Source: Glycomyces paridis
Lineage (GTDB): Bacteria; Actinomycetota; Actinomycetes; Mycobacteriales; Micromonosporaceae
Length of the DNA: 64,000 bases
Reading direction: 5' to 3'
NCBI RefSeq assembly: GCF_004912155.1
Contig: NZ_STGX01000012.1
Coordinates: 62,001-126,000 of the forward strand
Position numbers and translations under genes: made by a program. The notes below the pieces were generated by a model. It saw only the letters and a program-made list of their open reading frames with translations, was not told the DNA's origin and did not search any database. This document shows positions 16,229-25,754 of this stretch, one piece after another. The number at the start of each line of letters is the position of its first letter. The first letter of the stretch is position 1.

Positions 16229-17317
16229 ATGTCTGAGTTCAAGCCCGGTCTCGAAGGCGTCATCGCCTTCGAGACCGAGATCGCCGAGCCCGACAAAGAG
16301 GGCGGATCGCTCCGCTACCGCGGCGTCGATATCCAGGACCTGGTCGGGCAGAGCACCTACGGCGACGTATGGGGCCTCCTCGTCGACGGCAGGTTCGGCT
16401 CGGGCCTGCCCGCCGCCGAGCCCGTACCGGTCCCCGTCTCCTCCGGCGACACCCGCGTCGACGCCCAGGCCGCGGTCGCCATGCTCGCCCCCTACTGGGG
16501 CCTTCGGCCGCTGCTCGACATCGACGACGAGACCGCCCGGGACGATCTCGCCCGCGTCTCGGTCACCACCCTGTCGTTCATCGCCCAGTCCGCCCGCGGG
16601 TCCGGTCGCCCGGCCGTCCCCCAGTCGGAGATCGACAAGGCCGGCACCATCACCGAGCGCTTCATGCGCCGCTGGCGCGGCGAGCCCGCCCCCGCCCACG
16701 TCAAGGCCGTCGACACCTACCTCATGTCCGCCGCCGAGCACGGCATGAACGCCTCCACCTTCACCTCCCGCGTCGTCGCCTCCACCGGCGCCGACGCCGC
16801 CGCCGCCATCTCCTCGGGCATCGGAGCCCTCTCCGGCCCGCTCCACGGCGGCGCCCCCTCCCGCGTCCTCCACATGATCGAGGGCGTCGAGAAGTCCGGC
16901 GACGCCGAGGGCTACGTCAAGAACCTCCTCGACTCCGGCGAGCGCCTCATGGGCTTCGGCCACCGCGTCTACCGCGCCGAGGACCCGCGCTCGCGCGTGC
17001 TCCGCGCCGCCGCCAAGGCCCTGGGCGCCCCCCGCTACGAGGTCGCCGAGGCGCTGGAGACGGCCGCGCTCGCCGAGCTCCGGGCCCGCAAGCCCGACCG
17101 CGTGCTCGCCACCAACGTCGAGTTCTGGTCGGCGGTCCTCCTCGACTTCGCCGAGGTCCCCGCCGAGCTGTTCACCCCGATCTTCACCTGCGCCCGCGTC
17201 GCCGGGTGGAGCGCCCACATCCTGGAGCAGAAGAAGCTCGGACGGATCGTGCGCCCGTCGGCGACCTACGTGGGCCCCGGCCCGCGCGGGCTCGACGAGG
17301 TCGAAGGCTGGCAGTAG
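16229..17317 (+). CDS. citA: Citrate synthase 2-type
   Basis: 362 residues. Condenses oxaloacetate with acetyl-CoA (or, in some relatives, propionyl-CoA). Conserved active-site segments are SAAEHGMNASTF (His), GPLHGGAPSRVL (substrate His) and GFGHRVYRAEDPR, with the catalytic Asp expected in the C-terminal third (NVEFWSAVLLDF). The short length matches the citrate synthase 2 group of actinobacteria rather than the larger hexameric type. ATG with AGGAG 8 nt upstream; monocistronic, closed by a hairpin at 17333-17365. Confidence 0.92.
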   Translation: MSEFKPGLEGVIAFETEIAEPDKEGGSLRYRGVDIQDLVGQSTYGDVWGLLVDGRFGSGLPAAEPVPVPVSSGDTRVDAQAAVAMLAPYWGLRPLLDIDDETARDDLARVSVTTLSFIAQSARGSGRPAVPQSEIDKAGTITERFMRRWRGEPAPAHVKAVDTYLMSAAEHGMNASTFTSRVVASTGADAAAAISSGIGALSGPLHGGAPSRVLHMIEGVEKSGDAEGYVKNLLDSGERLMGFGHRVYRAEDPRSRVLRAAAKALGAPRYEVAEALETAALAELRARKPDRVLATNVEFWSAVLLDFAEVPAELFTPIFTCARVAGWSAHILEQKKLGRIVRPSATYVGPGPRGLDEVEGWQ

Positions 17318-17332
17318 CCGCCACGCGCCGAA

Positions 17333-17365
17333 ACGGCCCGCGTTCCCCTCGGGAATGCGGGCCGT
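17333..17365 (+). terminator. Terminator after citrate synthase
   Basis: Stem 17333-17341 with 17357-17365 extended by an inner TTCCC/GGGAA pairing; begins 16 nt after the stop. Confidence 0.75.
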
Positions 17366-17458
17366 CTCACGTCCCGCCCCATGTGAGCGGGCCTCGCGGA
17401 TACCCCCGCCCGGGTTAGGATCGACTCGGAAACCCACACCACCCGAACGAGCCGCGCC

Positions 17459-19483
17459 TTGCCCTCCCCCCGCCGTACCCTGCGCCGCCGCGACCTCCTG
17501 GTCGGCGGCCTCGCCGGGCTGGCCGTCACCGCCGCGGCCGCCGAGAGCGTCCGGGCCCTGGGCGAGGCCGCCGGCGAGCCGCCCTTCCCCGAGCCGACCC
17601 GCACCGGCCCGATCCACATGCAGATCCTCGCCCACCCCGACGACTGCCTCTACTTCATCAACCCGCGCGTCGCCCGCGTCCTCGACGACGGCGCCGGACT
17701 GTGCACCGTCGTCCTCACCGCCGGCGAGGCCGACGGGCGCAACACCTGGAACGAGGCCGCCCCCGCCGACTACGCCGGGTACGCCGCCGCCCGCGACAAC
17801 GGCCTGCGCCGCGCCTACGCCCGCATGGCCCTCGGCGACCCCGACGCCCCCTGGGACCGCCACCTCGCCTGCCTCGACTCCGGCCAGGACGTCGAACTGT
17901 GCGTCCTGCGCGACCGCCCCCAGGTCCACGTCCTCTTCTGCTCGCTGTGGACCAACCTCGGGCGCCTCACCGGCGACTTCACCCGCCTCCTGACCCTGTG
18001 GGAGGGCGGCCTCGACGCCTCCGTGATCCTGCCCCCCGACGGCTCGCCCCTGCGCGACGAGGCGACCGTCGACCGCGCCACCGTCCAGGCCACCCTCCTC
18101 GAACTCATCGACCGCTACCGGCCCGTCGCCCTCAACACCCTCGACCCCGACCCCGACCCCGTCGTCGGCGACAAGCTCGGCGCCGAGCAGCGCGGCTACT
18201 CCGACCACATCGACCACACCGCCGCCGCCCTCTTCGCCTGGGAGGCCGCCGCCACCTGGGGCCGCTCCCTCACCGTCGAATCCTGGCGCGGCTACTACAA
18301 CCGCCGCTGGCCCGGCAACCTCGGCCGTGCCGACCTCGACGTCAAAGGCGACGCCATCGACGTCTACGCCTGGAACGGCGGCGCCGCCTGCGACCACCCC
18401 GCCGGCTGCGGCGACCGCCTCATCGCCGGACCCGGCGCCGGCACCACCTACGGCCACGCCACCCACCCCCGCTACGAGACCGCCCTCACCACCGCCGCCT
18501 ACGACGACCGCATCCGACCGCTCGCCGTGCGCGGCAACCGCCTCCACGCCCTCGGCGACACCGGCTGGGAAGACCTCGGCGGCCCCGACGTCCTCCCCCA
18601 CCTCGCCCGCTCCGGCACCCGCCTCTACGCCGTCAGCGCCGCCCACACCCACGACCCCGCCGCCCACATCCGCGACGTCCACACCCTCGACCTCGCCACC
18701 GGCGCATGGCAGCGCCTGGGCAACCCCGGCGGCCAGGGCCCCGCCGCCCGCACCATCGGCCGGGTCACCGCCGCCGCCGACGCCCGCACCGAACTCGTCT
18801 GCGTCCGCCACCCCGACGGCGGCCTCGCCGTGCGCACCAGGCCCCTCGGCGGCGCCTGGGGCACCTGGACGCGCCTCACCGGACCCGCCGTCCACGAAGC
18901 GCCCGCCGCCCTCGCCGCCGACGGCGCCTTCACCCTCCTGGCCGCCACCCCCGACAGCGTCGCCGTCTGGGAAGGCGACGGCACCGACTGGGAGCAGCGC
19001 GGCCTCGACCTCCCCGGCCTCACCGGCGCCCACCTCCCCGCCGGCGCCGTCACCGCCGCCCTCGCCCCCGACGGGCGCATCGTCATCGCCTCCCGCGCCG
19101 CCGAGAGCGGCGACGTGGTCCTCCACCTCGGACGCGGCGACGAGTGGAAGGGCTCGTACGTGCCCCTCGAAGGCGGCGTGCTCGCCCCCGCGATCGCCCT
19201 CGGCCCCGACGGGGCGCTCGCCGTGGCCTGCGACGACGGCTCCGGCGCGCCAGCGGTCCTCGTCCTCGAACTCGCCGACCTCGACCTTCCCGCCGCCGGG
19301 ACGTGCGCGCTGCTGTCGCTGCCGTGGTCGCGCGGGGACCTCACCGCCATCAAGCGCCCCGCGCTCGCCTACGGCTCCGACGGCGCCCTGCGGCTGTGGG
19401 CCGTCGGCGTCGACGGTGAACTGTGGACGGCCGGGGCCGAGCCCGGCGAGCGGCCCCCCGCGGGGTGGGAGCCGGCCGCCTGA
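17459..19483 (+). CDS. Tat-exported PIG-L family deacetylase with C-terminal propeller
   Basis: 674 residues from a TTG at 17459; no other in-frame start lies nearby. N terminus LRRRDLLVGGLAGLAV is a twin-arginine-type signal. Residues ~48-300 are a GlcNAc-PI de-N-acetylase domain: AHPDD metal motif, AGEADGRN, and YSDHIDH with the second metal His pair. Residues ~340-674 contain repeated blocks ending in W-x(2-5)-L/G, as in PLL/tectonin-like beta-propellers, likely a sugar-binding module. Predicted extracytoplasmic Zn deacetylase for an N-acetyl sugar; substrate unknown. A TAGGAT at 17416-17421 could be its -10. Confidence 0.8.
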   Translation: MPSPRRTLRRRDLLVGGLAGLAVTAAAAESVRALGEAAGEPPFPEPTRTGPIHMQILAHPDDCLYFINPRVARVLDDGAGLCTVVLTAGEADGRNTWNEAAPADYAGYAAARDNGLRRAYARMALGDPDAPWDRHLACLDSGQDVELCVLRDRPQVHVLFCSLWTNLGRLTGDFTRLLTLWEGGLDASVILPPDGSPLRDEATVDRATVQATLLELIDRYRPVALNTLDPDPDPVVGDKLGAEQRGYSDHIDHTAAALFAWEAAATWGRSLTVESWRGYYNRRWPGNLGRADLDVKGDAIDVYAWNGGAACDHPAGCGDRLIAGPGAGTTYGHATHPRYETALTTAAYDDRIRPLAVRGNRLHALGDTGWEDLGGPDVLPHLARSGTRLYAVSAAHTHDPAAHIRDVHTLDLATGAWQRLGNPGGQGPAARTIGRVTAAADARTELVCVRHPDGGLAVRTRPLGGAWGTWTRLTGPAVHEAPAALAADGAFTLLAATPDSVAVWEGDGTDWEQRGLDLPGLTGAHLPAGAVTAALAPDGRIVIASRAAESGDVVLHLGRGDEWKGSYVPLEGGVLAPAIALGPDGALAVACDDGSGAPAVLVLELADLDLPAAGTCALLSLPWSRGDLTAIKRPALAYGSDGALRLWAVGVDGELWTAGAEPGERPPAGWEPAA

Positions 19484-19547
19484 GGCGGCCCGGTCCCAGC
19501 TGGCGGCGGGCACCGGCCCGCACGGCGGCGCCCGGTCGGCGCGGGTT

Positions 19548-19553
19548 TACAGT
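19548..19553 (+). promoter_or_regulatory. -10 hexamer for serC
   Basis: TACAGT, about 33 nt before the GTG start of serC, which has its own ribosome-binding site (ACGGAG). Confidence 0.45.
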
Positions 19554-19555
19554 GA

Positions 19556-20701
<1,146 letters not shown>

Positions 20702-20709
20702 ACCGGGTC

Positions 20710-20747
20710 AGAGCCGGGCCGGGTCCTTCGGGGCCCGGCCCGGCTCT
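20710..20747. terminator. Terminator between serC and the convergent sulfotransferase gene
   Basis: Perfect 14-bp stem (20710-20723 with 20734-20747) followed by TGTTTC on the plus strand. Confidence 0.85.
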
Positions 20748-20766
20748 GTTTCAGCGAACCATCGTC

Positions 20767-21960
20767 TCAGAAGCCGAGGCGCCCGTAGTCGCCGAAGGCC
20801 TTCTCGACGTCGTCGAGGTCGATGCCGTACCGCGACAGGTGGTACTCGTGGCTCCGGCGCATCCCCGGCCGGGCCAGGACCCGTTCGAGGTTCGCCTCCT
20901 CCTTGGACGTCCACGACATGTCGAGGCGCTCGAAGAGCTTCGGCAGGTAGGCGTAAGGGTCGGCCGTCAGCGAGTGGTAGGGCACGTCGATGAACCGCTC
21001 GCGGGAGACCGTCGACCGGACCTCGCGGGCGGCGCCGACGCCCTTGGCGAGGATCTCCAGCCACTCGGGGCCGATGCGGGACGCGTCGTAGGAGCGGTGG
21101 TGCAGGGCCCGGCCGGTCTCCACGAGGGAGCACCACGAGCCCATGACGGTGGCCGGGTCGCGGTGCATCCACACGATCGTCGCGTCCCCGAAGACCTTGA
21201 GGAGCACGTCGAGGTTGAACAGGTGGAACGGGCACTTGAGGACCCACCGCTGCTTCGGCCGGTTCCACTGGAGCACCTGGAGGACCCGCTTGAGGTGCTC
21301 GTAGTCCTCGGTGTAGTCGCGCTCGTCGATGAAGCGGCGGTAGCCGGGCATGGCCGCGCGCGTGTAGAACCCGTACCCGTGCGGGAGCGCGAAGATGCAC
21401 TCCTCGGGCTGGAGGGCGTTCATCGGGTGGATGAGGTCCCACACCGGGGAGGCCTTGGACGCGAGGGTCGCCATCGTCTGCGCGTCCTTGATGAGCTTGT
21501 CGCGCAGCTTCGGGTCGATGTCGCCGCGGTGGGTGTTCATGAGCTCCCACATGAGCGGGGCCCGGTTGCCCTCGGGCTCGATGAGGACCTTGTGCGCGAG
21601 GGTCGTGGCGGTGCGCGGCAGGCCGACCACGACCACGGGCCGGTCGACCGGCTCGGCGGCGATCTCGGGATGTTCGGCGATGAGCCGTTCGACGCGCAGG
21701 TGGTTGGTCATGCGGCGGGTGAGGTCGTCGACGTAGCCCTGCCAGCCGACCATCGTCAGCGTCTCCTGCGCGGCGACCTCGCGCATGAGCAGGCGGTAGG
21801 AGTCGACGAACGCCGGCGCCGTGCCGGCGTCGGCTTCGGCCTGGCGCTCGGCGCGGCGGACCATGCGGTCGAAGACCTGGTCGACGCGGCGGCGCTGCGA
21901 GGCCACCTTCGGCGCGGCGAGCGTGTTGACGGCGGTGAGCCAGCGGGCGGTGCGGCGCAT
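20767..21960 (-). CDS. Sulfotransferase family protein
   Basis: 397 residues. PAPS-dependent sulfotransferase fold: the 5'-phosphosulfate loop is VVVVGLPRTATTLAHKVL, followed by RAPLMWELMNT, and the 3'-phosphate region is WVLKCPFHLFNLDVLLKVF, then IVWMHRDPATVMGSWCSLV (Arg/Ser of the PAPS 3' site). The long helical N terminus (~110 residues) matches the bacterial sulfotransf_3 group. Acceptor unknown. ATG at 21960 chosen because GGAGG lies 4-5 nt upstream. It is divergent from the kinase-like gene at 22043. Confidence 0.85.
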   Translation of the reverse strand: MRRTARWLTAVNTLAAPKVASQRRRVDQVFDRMVRRAERQAEADAGTAPAFVDSYRLLMREVAAQETLTMVGWQGYVDDLTRRMTNHLRVERLIAEHPEIAAEPVDRPVVVVGLPRTATTLAHKVLIEPEGNRAPLMWELMNTHRGDIDPKLRDKLIKDAQTMATLASKASPVWDLIHPMNALQPEECIFALPHGYGFYTRAAMPGYRRFIDERDYTEDYEHLKRVLQVLQWNRPKQRWVLKCPFHLFNLDVLLKVFGDATIVWMHRDPATVMGSWCSLVETGRALHHRSYDASRIGPEWLEILAKGVGAAREVRSTVSRERFIDVPYHSLTADPYAYLPKLFERLDMSWTSKEEANLERVLARPGMRRSHEYHLSRYGIDLDDVEKAFGDYGRLGF

Positions 21961-22030
21961 GGGTCCTCCAGGGGCGCGGGGTGCGGACACGAAGAGCCTT
22001 TCATGCCCGCCCCGGGCGTCCGCGCTCCGC

Positions 22031-22036
22031 TACATT
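22031..22036 (+). promoter_or_regulatory. -10 hexamer of a leaderless promoter (fructosamine kinase family)
   Basis: TACATT exactly 6 nt before the GTG at 22043. Confidence 0.55.
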
Positions 22037-22042
22037 GGGTCG

Positions 22043-22948
22043 GTGGACCACCCCCGTGAGCGGCTGCGGCTGCTGCCCGAACTCATCGAGCACCAGCGGG
22101 TGCGCACCACTCCGGTGCGCGCGAGCGACTTCGCGATGCCCGCCGCGACCCCGGCCGCCGGCTCCGCCTCGGCGCAGCGCCTGACCTTCGACGACGGCAC
22201 CCACCTGTTCGCGAAGATCGCCGAAGACGGCCCGCCGGGCTTCCTCGCGGCAGAGGCCGCGGGCCTGCGCTGGCTGCGCGAGGCCACCGGCGCGGTCGTC
22301 GAGCCGCTGTACGCCGACGACCGGCTGCTGGTGGAGCCGTGGATCGAACCGGCCGCGCCGACCCGGGCCCACGCCGCCGCCCTCGGCCGCGACCTCGCCG
22401 CGATGCACGCGGCGGGCGCCGAACGCTTCGGCGCCCCCTGGACGGGCTACATCGGCGAGACGTTCATGGACAACGGCGCGCACGGGCCGACCTGGACGGC
22501 GTGGTTCGCGGCCAAGCGGATCGCCCCGTACCTGCGGCCCTCGCGCGACAACGGCGCGCTCGACGCCGCCGACGTCGCCGCCGTCGAAGCGCTCGCGGCC
22601 CGGCTCGACCGCCTCGCCGGACCCGAGGAGGGGCCCGCGCGCACCCACGGCGACCTGTGGTGGGGGAACGTGCACTGGGGCGCCGACCGCGCCTGGCTCA
22701 TCGACCCCGCCGCGCACGGCGGCCACCGCGAGACCGACCTGGCGAACCTGCGGCTGTGGGGCGCCGCGCCGCTGCTGGAGGAGATCCTCGCCGCCTACGA
22801 GGAGGTCAGCCCCCTCGCCGACGGCTGGGAGGAGCGGATCGGCCTGCACCAGGTGTTCCCGCTGCTGGTCCACACCACGCTCTTCGGACGCGCCTTCCGC
22901 GACCAATTGCTGGGAATCGTGTCTCACTTTACGAAATTGTCATATTGA
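22043..22948 (+). CDS. Fructosamine kinase family protein
   Basis: 301 residues of the aminoglycoside phosphotransferase/fructosamine-3-kinase fold. Nucleotide-binding Lys in HLFAKIAED, then catalytic loop THGDLWWGNVHWG with the base Asp, and the metal-binding LIDPAAHGGHRETDLANL, closely matching bacterial FN3K-related kinases that deglycate proteins or phosphorylate ketoamines. The GTG start at 22043 follows TACATT by 6 nt, suggesting leaderless transcription. Stop lies 17 nt before moaA, but moaA has its own promoter-like hexamer. Confidence 0.85.
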   Translation: MDHPRERLRLLPELIEHQRVRTTPVRASDFAMPAATPAAGSASAQRLTFDDGTHLFAKIAEDGPPGFLAAEAAGLRWLREATGAVVEPLYADDRLLVEPWIEPAAPTRAHAAALGRDLAAMHAAGAERFGAPWTGYIGETFMDNGAHGPTWTAWFAAKRIAPYLRPSRDNGALDAADVAAVEALAARLDRLAGPEEGPARTHGDLWWGNVHWGADRAWLIDPAAHGGHRETDLANLRLWGAAPLLEEILAAYEEVSPLADGWEERIGLHQVFPLLVHTTLFGRAFRDQLLGIVSHFTKLSY

Positions 22949-22953
22949 CGAAC

Positions 22954-22959
22954 TAGGCT
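22954..22959 (+). promoter_or_regulatory. -10 hexamer of a leaderless promoter (moaA)
   Basis: TAGGCT exactly 6 nt before the moaA ATG; a CATATTGACG stretch at 22941-22950 is close upstream. Confidence 0.55.
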
Positions 22960-22965
22960 CGAACC

Positions 22966-24006
22966 ATGCCAGCACCGACCTCGACCGCAGGGACCGCCGA
23001 CGGCGCGGCGCGGGTGCCGGGCCTGCGGGACCGCCACGGCCGCACCGCGACCGACCTGCGCGTCTCCCTCACCGACCGGTGCAACCTGCGCTGCACCTAC
23101 TGCATGCCCGAGGCCGGCCTCCCGTGGCTGCCGAAACCGTCGCTGCTCACCGACGAGGAGGTCGCGCGCCTCGTCGCCGTCGCCGTCCGCGACCTCGGCG
23201 TGCGCGAAGTCCGCTTCACCGGCGGCGAACCGCTCCTGCGCCCGGGCCTGGTCGACATCGTCGCCGCCGCGGCCGCGCTCCAGCCGCGCCCCGAGATCTC
23301 CCTGACCACCAACGCGATCGGCCTCGAACGCCTCGCCGGACCGCTCGTGGCCGCCGGGCTCGACCGCGTCAACGTCTCCCTCGACACCCTCGACCCCGGC
23401 ACCTTCAAGGACCTCGCCAAACGCGACCGGCTCGCGGCGACCCTGCGCGGCATCGAGGGCGCCGCGGCCGCCGGGCTCGCACCGGTCAAGATCAACACCG
23501 TCCTCATGCGAGGCGTCAACGACGCCGAGGCGCCCGCGCTGCTGCGCTTCGCGCTCGCCCACGGCTACCAGCTCCGGTTCATCGAGCAGATGCCGCTCGA
23601 CGCCGCGGGCGTGTGGCGCCGCGACGAGATGGTCACCGCCGCCGAGATCCTCGCCGCGCTCCAGGCCGAGTTCGACCTCGAACCCGACCCGGCCCACCGC
23701 GGCTCGGCGCCCGCCGAGACCTGGCTGGTCGACGGCGGCCCCGCCACCGTCGGCGTCATCGGCTCGGTGACCCGGCCGTTCTGCGGCGACTGCGACCGCA
23801 CCCGCCTCACCGCCGACGGGCAGGTCCGCAACTGCCTGTTCGCGCGCGGGGAGACCGACCTGCGCGACCTCGCCCGCTCGGGCGCGACGGACGCGCAGAT
23901 CGCCGAGCGCTGGCGAGAGGCGATGTTCGGCAAGCTGCCCGGCCACGGCATCGACGACCCGTCGTTCCTCCAGCCGGCGCGCCCCATGTCGGCGATCGGG
24001 GGCTAG
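22966..24006 (+). CDS. moaA: GTP 3',8-cyclase MoaA
   Basis: 346 residues. Radical SAM enzyme of the first step of molybdenum cofactor synthesis. The SAM cluster is C39-x3-C43-x2-C46 (DRCNLRCTYC); GGEPLLRPG is the SAM-binding GGE motif. The second, substrate-binding cluster is in the C-terminal part: FCGDCDRTRLTADGQVRNC. The protein ends in GG, needed for activity in this family. No Shine-Dalgarno site; a TAGGCT 6 nt upstream implies a leaderless mRNA. moaD follows after 2 nt. Confidence 0.96.
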   Translation: MPAPTSTAGTADGAARVPGLRDRHGRTATDLRVSLTDRCNLRCTYCMPEAGLPWLPKPSLLTDEEVARLVAVAVRDLGVREVRFTGGEPLLRPGLVDIVAAAAALQPRPEISLTTNAIGLERLAGPLVAAGLDRVNVSLDTLDPGTFKDLAKRDRLAATLRGIEGAAAAGLAPVKINTVLMRGVNDAEAPALLRFALAHGYQLRFIEQMPLDAAGVWRRDEMVTAAEILAALQAEFDLEPDPAHRGSAPAETWLVDGGPATVGVIGSVTRPFCGDCDRTRLTADGQVRNCLFARGETDLRDLARSGATDAQIAERWREAMFGKLPGHGIDDPSFLQPARPMSAIGG

Positions 24007-24008
24007 CG

Positions 24009-24248
24009 GTGGTGACGGTGCGGTACTTCGCGGGCGCGAAGGCGGCGGCGGGCCGCGGCGAGGAGCAGGTGAGCGCCGCCGACGTCGCCGAGCTCAAGGC
24101 GGTCCTGGCCCAGAGGCACGGCCCGGCGCTCGACAAGGTGCTCTCGGCCTCGACGCTGCTGGTGGACGGCCTGGCCGCACGGAGCGGCGCGACCGCGCTG
24201 CCCGCGGGCTGCTCGGTCGAGGTCCTGCCGCCGTTCGCGGGCGGCTGA
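24009..24248 (+). CDS. moaD: MoaD/ThiS-family sulfur carrier
   Basis: 79 residues from tandem GTG codons at 24009/24012. Beta-grasp ubiquitin-like fold: VTVRYFAGAKAAAG at the start, SVEVLPPFAGG at the end. The C-terminal Gly-Gly is the site of adenylation and thiocarboxylation for molybdopterin synthase. Starts 2 nt after the moaA stop, so surely co-transcribed. No moaE is next to it; the synthase large subunit must be elsewhere. About 215 bp downstream to the next gene carry no feature I can support. Confidence 0.88.
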   Translation: MVTVRYFAGAKAAAGRGEEQVSAADVAELKAVLAQRHGPALDKVLSASTLLVDGLAARSGATALPAGCSVEVLPPFAGG

Positions 24249-24465
24249 ACGACGAACCATGCCGTATCCGTATATTCCGGATTCGTCCCTGCCGTGGGCC
24301 CCCTGTCCGTGACCGTACGTCCGGGGTCCGACACCGCGCGTCGGCGGACCGGGACGTGAGCGCGGTTCACGGACGGCGGCGGCGGACGCGGGAGGCGGCC
24401 GTGTCGGGCCGCGCGGTCGGGGAGGCGCCGGTGCGGGGGCGGCGCCGGTCTGCGAGGATGCAGGG

Positions 24466-25662
24466 GTGCGCCGTCCTGATGAACGAAAGCAACCGCAGGT
24501 GGCGTCCCCGCTGTTCGAACTTCCGGCCGACATGCACGCCACCGCCGAGCGGCGACGCCGCGCGGTCCGGTCCCACGCGAGGTTCACCCGCGAGGCCGTG
24601 CCGATGCCCGAGCCGGCCCTGACGACGCGGACCCCGGACCCGTGGCTCGAATCCGCGCCGCTGCTCACCGGCATGGACGAGGTCGGCGCCGGCCTGCTCG
24701 ACTCCCTGGACGCCATGCAGCGCGTCGCGGCCTCCGCCGGCACCGGGCCGCTGCTCATCAACGCCTCGCCGGGCACCGGCAAGACCCACCTGCTCATCCG
24801 CCGCACCGCGTACCTCGTGCAGGAGCTGGGCGTGCCCGCGCGCCAGTGCCTCGTGCTCGCCGCCTCCGCGTGCGGGGTCGCCCGCATCCGCCGCGAGCTC
24901 GGCTCGCTGCTGGGCCGCGAGGCCGCCGCGATCACCGTCGGCGAGTTCGACGACTTCGCCGCCGCGAGCCCGCCCGAGCTGGGCCACGTCTTCATCGACG
25001 ACCTGCCGCGGATGCCGATGCGCCTGTTCCGGCAGGTCGCCGAGCACCGCGGGCCCGAAGCGGACATCACCGCGACCGGCGACCCCGACTCGGCGCTGTG
25101 CACCGGCGAGCCGGCGGCCTTCGCCGCGTTCGGCGAGCGGTTCCCGCAGGCGCACGTCATGCGCCTCTCGCGCAACCACCGCAGCCCCGCCGCGGTCCTC
25201 GTCGCCGCCTCGCAGGTCATCGAGCCGATCAGCCGCGTCCCCGGCCGCCTCGTGCAGCCCGAGCGCCCGGCTCTGGAGGGCTCGGGGATCGGGCGGTGCT
25301 TCGCGGTCGACGCCGACGACGAGAAGCGGTTCGTCGCCGACCTCACCGACCGCCTCCTCGACCTCGGGGTCGCCCCCGAGGAACTGGCGGTCATCGGCCC
25401 GGACGGCCTGTCGGCGGCCGAGGCCGCCGACGGCGAGTTCCGAGTGGTGTGCCTGACGGGCATGACCGCCGAGGACTGGCCGAACACGGCCGCCGCCCGC
25501 CGCGAGCTGTACGTCGCGCTCAGCCGCACCAGGGACCTCGCCTACGTCAGCCACACCGGGCCCGGCTCCCCGCTGCTGGCCGATGTGGACCAAGGGCTGT
25601 TCAGTCCATTCGGGATGGTCCCGCAGGCGCGTTCGGGCCCTGAGCAGCCGCGACTGCTGTAA
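24466..25662 (+). CDS. Miniature UvrD/PcrA-like ATPase
   Basis: 398 residues, about half a normal superfamily 1 helicase. Walker A is ASPGTGKTHLLIRRT; Walker B is VFIDDLPRM (DEXQ replaced by Asp-Asp-Leu); ATGDPDSAL resembles motif III, LSRNHRSPAAVL motif IV and RELYVALSRTRDLAYV motif VI. The 1B and 2B insertions are missing. ATP binding is likely, true helicase activity doubtful because the motif II Glu and motif III Gln are changed. GTG start at 24466, with GAGGAT ending 6 nt before it. Lies 92 nt upstream of a ParA-like gene in the same direction. Confidence 0.7.
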   Translation: MRRPDERKQPQVASPLFELPADMHATAERRRRAVRSHARFTREAVPMPEPALTTRTPDPWLESAPLLTGMDEVGAGLLDSLDAMQRVAASAGTGPLLINASPGTGKTHLLIRRTAYLVQELGVPARQCLVLAASACGVARIRRELGSLLGREAAAITVGEFDDFAAASPPELGHVFIDDLPRMPMRLFRQVAEHRGPEADITATGDPDSALCTGEPAAFAAFGERFPQAHVMRLSRNHRSPAAVLVAASQVIEPISRVPGRLVQPERPALEGSGIGRCFAVDADDEKRFVADLTDRLLDLGVAPEELAVIGPDGLSAAEAADGEFRVVCLTGMTAEDWPNTAAARRELYVALSRTRDLAYVSHTGPGSPLLADVDQGLFSPFGMVPQARSGPEQPRLL

Positions 25663-25754
25663 GGCGACAGTTGCGGCCACGCGGAGTTCCCACGCGACCA
25701 CGAACGGATGGGCCACAATAGTCGGGTAACCGCCGTCTCACGCTGGGAGTCCCG

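Noticed and set aside
16160-19513. 1117-codon open frame on the minus strand
   Set aside because: Gly/Ala/Val/Asp-rich antisense shadow of the citrate synthase and PIG-L genes, whose motifs and start signals are clear.
24265-24295. Third copy of the dispersed repeat (ATCCGTATATTCCGGATT)
   Set aside because: Shares only a short ATCCGTATATT word with copy 2 and lacks the conserved CCAGGGGTCCCTTA block.
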